From Lunularia cruciata (taxonomy: Eukaryota > Streptophyta > Marchantiopsida > Lunulariales > Lunulariaceae), in NCBI GenBank assembly GCA_948567375.1, contig OX419755.1, positions 31,067,001 through 31,131,000 of the forward strand: a stretch of 64,000 nt of DNA, in the 5' to 3' direction. The position numbers were made by a program, and so were the translations under genes. Each line of letters starts with the position of its first letter. Position 1 is the stretch's first letter. Shown one piece after another: positions 56,955 through 64,000 of the stretch. The notes under the pieces were generated by a model. It had not been told where the DNA came from and did no database searches. It was given only the letters and a program-made list of their open reading frames with translations.

Positions 56955-59367
56955 GTGAAGATGGTGACTGTAATCGGAGGCAATGGTTCTCGCAAGAAGA
57001 ATGAAGCGAGCATCTTACCTTCCTCACCTACCGCTGAGCCGGGATTAATGTCGTGCAGTCCAGGAGTGGGTAATATTGTCTTGGTAGCAATAAGTTTAGC
57101 CCTCTTTTCAATTACTGTGATTCTATTCCAGTCTCTTGATCTCCGGGAGCTTCGAGATTCATGCATAACTCACATATCGAAGGAACTGTTTGATGGGGTT
57201 ATGGAGGTTTCCATGGACTCCAAGTCCACACTTACTACTAGGAGGACAGTGAATATCAGTACGAGCATCAATGGTGTACACCGTGATCAAGAGGTACGTT
57301 TAGACAGTTTCTAAGAAGAATGGATGTACACGGTTACAAGTTCGTTGAGCTTAATTCACCTTTCAGACATTAGTGAATGCTCATGAGAGTGTCATCATCT
57401 GTCTACAACATCCAGATTAGGCGTTATAATGACGTATCAGTGCGCGATAGGGCCTGGTATCTACAGCAACTAACAGTCAACGGAACTCAAGCTTGTCACA
57501 ACGTTTCAACTGCATCAGCGCAAGTCTTTTTCGGGAGCAACTGGAACTCTTCAAATGGAGATCTAAAGCTGCAAACCGACAAAGAGTATGAAGTCACGAT
57601 CGCCTCTTTCGCCGAAAATGGGACACAGAGGTGTAGTGGCGGGGATTACTTCGAAGTTGACGTCAATGGTAAAATTTCAGAATCTGTTTCCCTGGAATTC
57701 AGTCTATGAACTATAAACCAGTTGAGAACAATCAACGGTTCACAGATGAACCTGTGTTGCAGCAATGAGAAGGCTTCTCAGCGGTCTGTGGCACAGGTTG
57801 AATCTCAGGTTATCAGTTTTTGTCCGAAAAGCGTGCTTCATCCAAAGCCCAAGGTTATCTCTCTCCATAAAGTAAATCGGACCAGCTCCTCCATTGCAAT
57901 ACGTTAGACTTGACTTATGGTAACATGTCTCAGTTGAACTTCTTCTCAGCTCAAAGACCAAGCCTTAATTGAAGATGCAGCTCCGTGACATACAGGCAAT
58001 GACAAGCTATAGACGTAGCTCATGATGACCCTACTACTGTTGCTTCAGGAGAGCTTTGTTCTCACAATCAAGCACTTTGTCCTCACTCTCTATTTGCACT
58101 TGCAACAGCTTGATCATTGCATTGCTCCATTACAGGAACGAATTGGAAGTCACGGCCACCAATTAAGGACCTAGGAGATGGAACATACATTTTCAAGCTT
58201 CGTGTACACAGCGATTTTCCTGGTCTGTACGGGTTTCGGATTATCCTGCTTTACCCCAATTGGCATGGGATGGAGCTTGAACCAAGAGACTGGGTAATGG
58301 CCAAAGATGTCCTGTATGTTCAGGTCGAGTTTCTCAACAATGAGGCACCTGCCGGTGCAACTGAGGACCTCAAGATCTGCGACCCCCAAAAGGATTACAA
58401 GCTCAAGAAATGGGAGGGGCGCTGGACGAGGAACACCTTCGAGAAAAATTGCTCAGCGGATCAGAGAGGCCGCTTTGTCTGCCTCGACCAGAATAAAACT
58501 TGTGAGAGACCCTGGTGCGATGGTGAGGTTGGCAGATTGGAGAGCAATGGATGGGTATACTCTGCACACTGTGCCTTCCGAATGTTCACCCCTGAGGCGG
58601 CGTGGGATTGCGTTGCAGGGAAGTGGCTCTTCTTCTGGGGTGACTCAAACCATCGAGATACGATCAGGAATCTTCTCAACTTTCCCCTAAGAATGGTTCC
58701 AGCAGTGGGTTCGCCGGATAGGAACGAGCACCACAAGTACACAAATCCATTTAACTCTAATCAGACTGTCACAATTACCAACTTTTTCAACGGCCATTAC
58801 AAAACATCTGGGAACAACATGGGCCTCCAATCTCTGGATTACCTCGAGTATCGAGAAAACCTGAAATCTTACTTCAACGGATCGATCCAGTCACCAGCTC
58901 CTGATGTTGTGATTATGAACTCTGGTCTACATGATGGAAACAATTGGCCTGATCTGGCGTCATTCGCTCAAGCTGCAGACAATGCGAGCATTTTCTGGGA
59001 AGATTTGTGGACGAGTGTGAATGCGGAGCCTTCCAAGAGACCGAAAATGGTGTACCGAACAACAGTTGCACCAGCAGGGATGAATGATCGACTACCAGCC
59101 AGGAACACAAAATCGAATGTCCAAAAGAATGAGATATTCAACACCGTTCTGGTGGATTCACTGCTCTCTAAGTTCGGGGATGAGAATCTGCAAATTATCG
59201 ATCACTTCGACGTCACATTTCCTTGGCATTACGATCATTTGTGCAGCGATGGCCCGCATTATGGAAGGAGCCCAAATTACAATTCTTGGATACAAGGCGG
59301 GCATCAGTATTTTACAGATATCATGCTTACTCATGTTTTGCTGAACGCAGTTTGTCCATCGACTTAG
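56955..59367 (+). CDS. NXPE/PC-esterase-like type II membrane protein (three exons, 607 residues)
   Basis: Exon 1 is 56955-57293, exon 2 about 57416-57668 and exon 3 58136-59367; the joined length is 1824 bases with no stop inside. The exon 2/3 join (donor GGTAAAAT, acceptor TTACAG, split Gly codon) is firm. The exon 1/2 join uses donor GTACGT and the phase-compatible acceptor ATCCAG; the better-looking TTTCAG at 57366 would lead to stops. Residues about 40-61 form one membrane anchor after a short basic tail. Residues about 114-260 look like the Ig/filamin-like part of NXPE proteins. The Cys-rich stretch and SGNH part follow: FFWGDSNHRDT (GDS, residues 366-368), NSGLHD (459-464) and CSDGPHY (DxxH, 569-572). 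The DxxH pair marks the PC-esterase/acyltransferase group. It probably acts in the Golgi lumen on glycans; the substrate is unknown. An upstream start at 56955 is used, but Met at 56961 is as likely. Confidence 0.8.
57294..57415 (+). other. Intron 1 of the NXPE-like gene
   Basis: Donor GTACGT after the Glu codon. The acceptor is less sure. CAG at 57413-57415 keeps the frame, and the domain sequence (IRRYNDVSVRDRAWYLQ) starts right after it. The intron is about 122 bp. Confidence 0.55.
57669..58135 (+). other. Intron 2 of the NXPE-like gene
   Basis: GTAAAA donor at 57669 and CATTACAG acceptor ending at 58135, 467 bp, phase 1 on both sides. Short frames inside it (57722-57907 and 57961-57740) are not supported as genes. 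Confidence 0.85.
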
Positions 59368-59624
59368 TCGTTCTTCCGAACTTTATGAACTTTTGTTCCT
59401 CGGACTCTAACCTCACCGTTCTCGTTTCACATTAGAATTCAAAAATTATAAATGAGCCTGCAGAGATTTTTGTTCGGTTTCGAGAATTGAAACCTGTATC
59501 AGATTCAATTTGGCAAAGGAACCTTTGCCGTTGATTTTGTAGCACTGATCAACTTTGAGTCTCTTCTAGGAGGCCAAACAGGCCGTAGAAGAAGCTCACG
59601 ACAAATTTTTTACGATTGATGTAC

Positions 59625-59630
59625 AATAAA
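59625..59630 (+). terminator. Poly(A) signal of the NXPE-like gene
   Basis: AATAAA 258 bp after the stop codon, followed by T- and GT-rich sequence within 80 bp. A good candidate for the mRNA 3' end signal. Confidence 0.6.
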
Positions 59631-59639
59631 CTTAGAGCT

Positions 59640-62600
59640 ATGAGGCATCGAAAGTCTCGGCCTCCTTTCCCTTATCTCACTCTTTCTCTGTTTATCACTA
59701 GTAATCTTGTAAAAGGAACCTGCAACCTTATGTAGTTTTGAATGCACCATTTGGATTGCATCTACAGTTTAACTTCCCTAATCTGAAAGTGTAAGCACAG
59801 AGTGTAATACTTTCCTCAGCTGTCATAGATTGTTGAAATCTGTGCATACGATTAGACGAAACGATTCAAATAGAGACACAGCAAACTAGCAAACTTCCCC
59901 ATGATATGCTGCATCGCCCACAAATATCTCTTCAATGAATGGACTTGTTCTGCATATAGCATAATAACGATCCATGGAGAAAGAAGTACTGTAACTATTG
60001 TGTCAGTTTCTGCTACATTGTTGACAGTTCGAAGATTTCTTGTTGTGGTCCATGGTGTCAGATTGGATAAACTCATCATTGTGAGAACTCTAGAAATTAG
60101 ATATCCGGATCCTGATAATAAAAGATTTCGGGGTACGAAATTAACAAACTAACTACAGCGTACAAGGAGATTGTGATATGCCAGGCGCATAGTCATAGCA
60201 AAAGTGAGTAGTCATAGTCATAGTATATATCTCTTGTAGCATGCAGTCCAGTGAGCATGGCATTCACACACCTCTAGCGACTGGAGTTTTCAAGAAACTC
60301 TAAATTGGCGAAGAAGTGATGAGACGGCAAAAGTGGATATATGCCCTTTGTCACAACGCACCTTGCGCAACGAAGGCATGCTTGCTTTATTTTGAATTGG
60401 ATTAACGATCCGGACACATCAGTTGTCCATGAGATGCGACAAATGTGGATATTTAATGTGTGTGCTGACAATGACGAGATAAAGAAAAAGTATAAAACTC
60501 AGAATAAATTGATTTAGTAGGTAATATTGGATTAGCCAATTTCTTCAATTAGAGAATTGAATCTAACTCTTAATTTACAATTGCTAGCACAAGTCAATGT
60601 TTGAACGCAGGATACCGAGGATTTGTAATAAGGCAGTGCAGTGATTTTGTATTCTTGGAGGTTCGAAGAGAATAGAACACAAGCTCATAGAGTAAATCTG
60701 GAAACTTGAAGTCCTGGATTTCATTTCATATTCTTCCATGTTGGATGATTAGATATTACATGTTTGCTTTCAGAATTGAATATAAGTGTGAAAATGCCGG
60801 AGAATGTATATCGTTTAATCGTAGCAACTGACGTCTATGTGTTCTCAAGTAGGTGAGATTATGATTCTCAATTATGAGGGTGTCTAGGAGTGGAGAGTGG
60901 GGCGAAGGGGGACTTCGGATTTGAAAATTTTATTGTAAAAATATGATATAGCTATAAACCTTGCTAATATTATCCTCGTTACTTTTCTCTGGTAAGTTTA
61001 TGGTTTTATATTGTTTTCAACAGTAAATACGTTTAATTTTATCTTATATATGAGTTACACCCATCATTCAACCTTGATAATCCAGCAAATATGTAGGTTG
61101 TCAATTTTTTGAACTATTAGTAATCTCCTTTAAATATCTTCTTTTTGTTATCATATACCCAATCTTGATAATATTAGGTGATTCTCTTATTATAATCATT
61201 GTTATTTAATCCTATATTATTAATGTATACATCTTCACCGATATCTTATTTGAGGTATACTTGAAACCTAACTTTGACTAATATGATACTCTCTCTTTTT
61301 TTAACTTACAAGGTCAAATTTAACACATATACATGCAAGTCGAATTCATCCTCCATTGCTCAGCTTCTAAAAGTTAAAATCCTTTATGATTGTGTTTACC
61401 ATGACAACGGTCTAAGTGTATGTGTGGCTATGATATGTTAAAGTTCCACTTTGTGTGTGTATATATATATATATATATGTATGTATTCTCTTCCAGACAT
61501 TGATATTTTAGTCCGAAAATAATATTCATAAGAAGAGATTAAATCTCTACGTATCAATCTTAACATTTAATTTAAAGAAATTTGATTTCCATATAAATGA
61601 AAATGACCATGGGAAAACATTTTTTACTTCTGCTATATAGAGAGGTGGAATGCTTACATTGGATCTATATACTGAATAAATTTCTTGTAGTGATGAATGA
61701 TGTTAGTTAATAGAAAAGAAAATGGTTTCTGGTTTCAGTGAAGGAAACTATCAAATAAGTCCACATGAGTGGTAATATGAGTCCACTTTCGCTCCCTGGG
61801 AATAAAGCTGCCTTCATATGTAGTTCATCTATACAGTTCAGTTGAGAGCGTGCCGTGCCATCATGACCCAGATTCGAGCAAGTGGTCCTATTCTTGGTAC
61901 CTGTTTATGAGGAGAATTTGTCAGATCGTGCTAGCCACGAGGACTGCGACCAAATGACTGGGCTGGTGGTTTTCTAGTAGAGGTGAAAACTGGTGATCGT
62001 GCTAAGCCTTTCAACCTTCTAACGTTCTCGAGTAAGAACCTGCTGTCACTCAAATGGCAAAGCGGTGATCGTACTCGCTACTTACTTCATAGCTTGAAAA
62101 TCGATCGGGACCGTTATGGACGAGTATAATTTGAGTTAGGTCCATGACATATCGAAGCCTATGTGTTTGTTTGCTGTACGTCTTTTGAGGTAGATCACCT
62201 TGAAAGGATTTCGCACGATCCTTGAAACAATGATATACTGCTCCTGCACTTGCGGTGTGGAAAGCTGAACGAATTTGCTTGTCCTTGGCGTCACCTACAG
62301 TTGATGATTACTTGCAGTGATTATGAATTGTGCAGTTCTTTCACTCTCTTGATCGACAAGTTAAGTATTCGGATATCATTGTGGATAGACTGCGCTTAAA
62401 AAGCGTAATCAAGGCCGTGTCAGTCAGTTCAAAGATCTAGAGCTTAATCATCTTCAAAGTTCGGAGTGCTTTTGTTCTGACCTCGTTTAGAAGAATCAAA
62501 AGAGGTCAGACCTCTCCATTAAAAGAATCAGGTTTTAGAGATAAATTCATCCTCACCAAGCATACCAGAGGGCATGATCTGTCGAAGAAGAATAGAAGCT

Positions 62601-63768
62601 CTCCGAAAAGTGGACCAAATTTAAGAACATTAGCAGAAGTTGCTCCCAGGTCAGACAGGCTCTGTGTAATAGTGCCTGGTCTTAGAAAATTGAATCTCGC
62701 TTTCGATAGCTGTTTGTACTCAACTTGACACTAAGTTTTAAATTTCTAAAATTTCTAAAATCTAGTTTCTAATCTACATAAACGTGACGATCCTGAGTCC
62801 TGAACTGTAAAAATCGTAACTTCTAATGTAGATACACATGACTATCCTGCTCATGTTGGTGGCACTCCTCTTGTTGTGCTGGCTCACAGTTGCAACTGAG
62901 CAAACCTGTATCATATGGAAAACTTCACATCCCATTTACACCTCCACTGTTGTAGGTATTATTTGGGCCCACCGGAATAAAATGTGAATCTGAGGTACTT
63001 AGTTCCAGCAAATGCGGCACTTTGTCCGTTGCTCCCGCCCCATTGACTTGTGAACCAAGACATCAAGCATCCCGTGCAGTAACAGAGTTAGCTTAAAAGT
63101 GCGTGCAATTGCTTTCTTAGAGTAGTGAGTAGGACCTCGACAGTACATCAGAAAGTTTCTGGTGGGAATCGTGGAGCTCGTTTGCATCTGTTTCATTAAT
63201 GGCCGAAATTATTTAGGACCAGACTTTGGCCCCACGAGAATGAATAAAAAGCATAGGCAGAAACCCGCTTAGAAGGAGAATGATTCCACTCACATGTGCA
63301 ATTGGTAGTTTCCTGATAAGATAGCTATCTAGCTCCCCTTTATCCCTCCCTGCCTTGCTCAGTTTAGTGGCATCAACGTTTGGCCTATTTCAACCTGTGA
63401 GATTGGAACCTGACAAAAGTATGGCTGCAGCTCCAGATGAGTCCTACAAAACAGATTAGTCAGATCTGGACTGATGGTTGCAGACTGTGAGAGAGAAAAA
63501 AAAATGGAAAATTTTGGACGAATTGAGATGCCAGACTGCCATTGCTTCCGTTTATCACTGTAGATCTAACGAATTCGGAACAGAGCATTGTCCATGCATA
63601 AATAAGATCAACTTCACAGGGGACGCTACCGCTTGTCGATATCCAGTCTGAGCGACTTGTTTAGGCTGGAGGTCTCTATAATCAGGAGAGCGAGCAAGTC
63701 GAAAAGAGAAGTTCTCTAGTTGATGTTTGAGTAATCACTGTCCAAAGTGATCGCACAGAGAAGCGAAA
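59640..63768. other. Intergenic stretch between the two host genes
   Basis: No coding region is supported. It includes AT-rich parts (60940-61700) and a GT/AT microsatellite (61452-61485). The last 100 bp before 63769 form a plausible 5' leader without an upstream ATG close to the start. Confidence 0.55.
61452..61485. repeat. GT/AT dinucleotide microsatellite
   Basis: A (GT)4 run leads into about nine AT units and then GTATGTAT. Confidence 0.9.
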
Positions 63769-64000
63769 ATGAAATCTGACGGGGGTTTTGCCACCTTCAG
63801 GCTCGGCCGCACAGCGTGCCAGCTCTGCATGTTCGTAACAAGCGTTACATTTCTTTCTGCTACCCTTTACATAACCCAGCCTTTACGAGACAGTCAAGTA
63901 GCAGAAAATTGTCTCGTACGTGAAATCCAATCTCCGCAGAGGTCGGAGAGTTTGATCAAAATCAAATCTACAGAGGACGAGAAGTCTGGAAAACAGGACC
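63769..64000 (+). CDS. Start of a membrane-anchored protein, cut by the window edge
   Basis: An open frame of 77 codons from ATG at 63769 to the end of the window without a stop. It begins MKSDGGFATFRLGRTAC, followed by a hydrophobic stretch (about residues 17-37, CQLCMFVTSVTFLSATLYIT) and then a polar, Ser/Glu/Lys-rich stem. Short basic tail, single anchor, then stem is the layout of Golgi type II membrane proteins and resembles the N-terminus of the NXPE-like gene 4.4 kb upstream. Either a tandem paralogue or a glycosyltransferase-like gene is possible. The family cannot be told from this part, and an intron could begin before the edge. Confidence 0.55.
   Translation, partial: MKSDGGFATFRLGRTACQLCMFVTSVTFLSATLYITQPLRDSQVAENCLVREIQSPQRSESLIKIKSTEDEKSGKQD

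Noticed and set aside
57361-57376. TTTCAG at 57366 as the acceptor of intron 1
   Set aside because: It looks like a good acceptor, but all three reading phases meet a stop or the wrong frame before or within exon 2; CAG at 57415 keeps the frame.
57722-57961. Short frames in intron 2 of the NXPE-like gene
   Set aside because: They lie between a good donor and acceptor and have no domain signature.
58307-58690. Alternative frames within exon 3 (also 58742-58461 and 59084-59344)
   Set aside because: Overlap the GDS-containing frame of the NXPE-like gene and have no independent support.
61452-61485. Microsatellite as a promoter or origin element
   Set aside because: A plain dinucleotide run with no gene next to it.

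Overview
This is nuclear DNA from a eukaryote, almost certainly a streptophyte and more likely a seed-free land plant or its algal kin than a flowering plant. The reasons are Ty3/gypsy retrotransposons nested in layers, plant-style primer-binding sites (tRNA-Asp and initiator-Met types), a host gene with spliceosomal introns, and no bacterial-type gene packing. The species cannot be named from the sequence. The lineage hint comes from retrotransposons carrying a DNA methyltransferase and from an NXPE-like host gene; it is an inference.

Region 1-52,000 is a graveyard of retrotransposons inserted into one another. Element A (1571-8580, + strand) has pre-gag, gag, PR, RT, RH and IN remnants and a 690-bp LTR ('LTR-A'). 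Element B (8581-21444, +) is split at 10528 by a reversed solo LTR-A, and that LTR is itself split by element C (11176-19415, - strand, TAATA target duplications). C has an unusually long LTR (3.8 kb) holding a long, decayed reading frame (a globular part, an acidic part, a coiled coil). A second copy of that LTR sits at 21445-23560 and a shortened relative at 47413-49330. Element G (23561-27147, -) is an A-type gag region duplicated in tandem; its LTR-A (27148-37455) is split by element F (27747-37360, -). H (37456-40481, -) is a truncated F relative. A chromoviral integrase fragment (40482-41560, +), element E (about 41600-51960, +) and element D (42277-46625, -, inserted in E) complete the block.

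The most striking content is in F and its sister B. Between protease and reverse transcriptase each carries a cytosine-5 DNA methyltransferase domain (motifs I, IV, VI, VIII and X in order), and F ends pol, after integrase, with a decayed PHD-finger-like Cys/His array. A chromatin writer and a likely chromatin reader therefore sit in one retroelement polyprotein. Both copies are broken by stops.

Region 52,000-64,000 is less repetitive and carries the host genes. A three-exon gene (56955-59367) encodes a 607-residue type II membrane protein of the NXPE/PC-esterase (SGNH-fold) kind, with a poly(A) signal 260 bp downstream. A second reading frame with an N-terminal membrane anchor starts at 63769 and runs off the window. 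The intergenic DNA holds an AT-rich stretch, two strong adjacent hairpins (55066-55163), a perfect 71-bp tandem duplication (54125-54266) and a microsatellite. No rRNA, tRNA or CRISPR array was seen.
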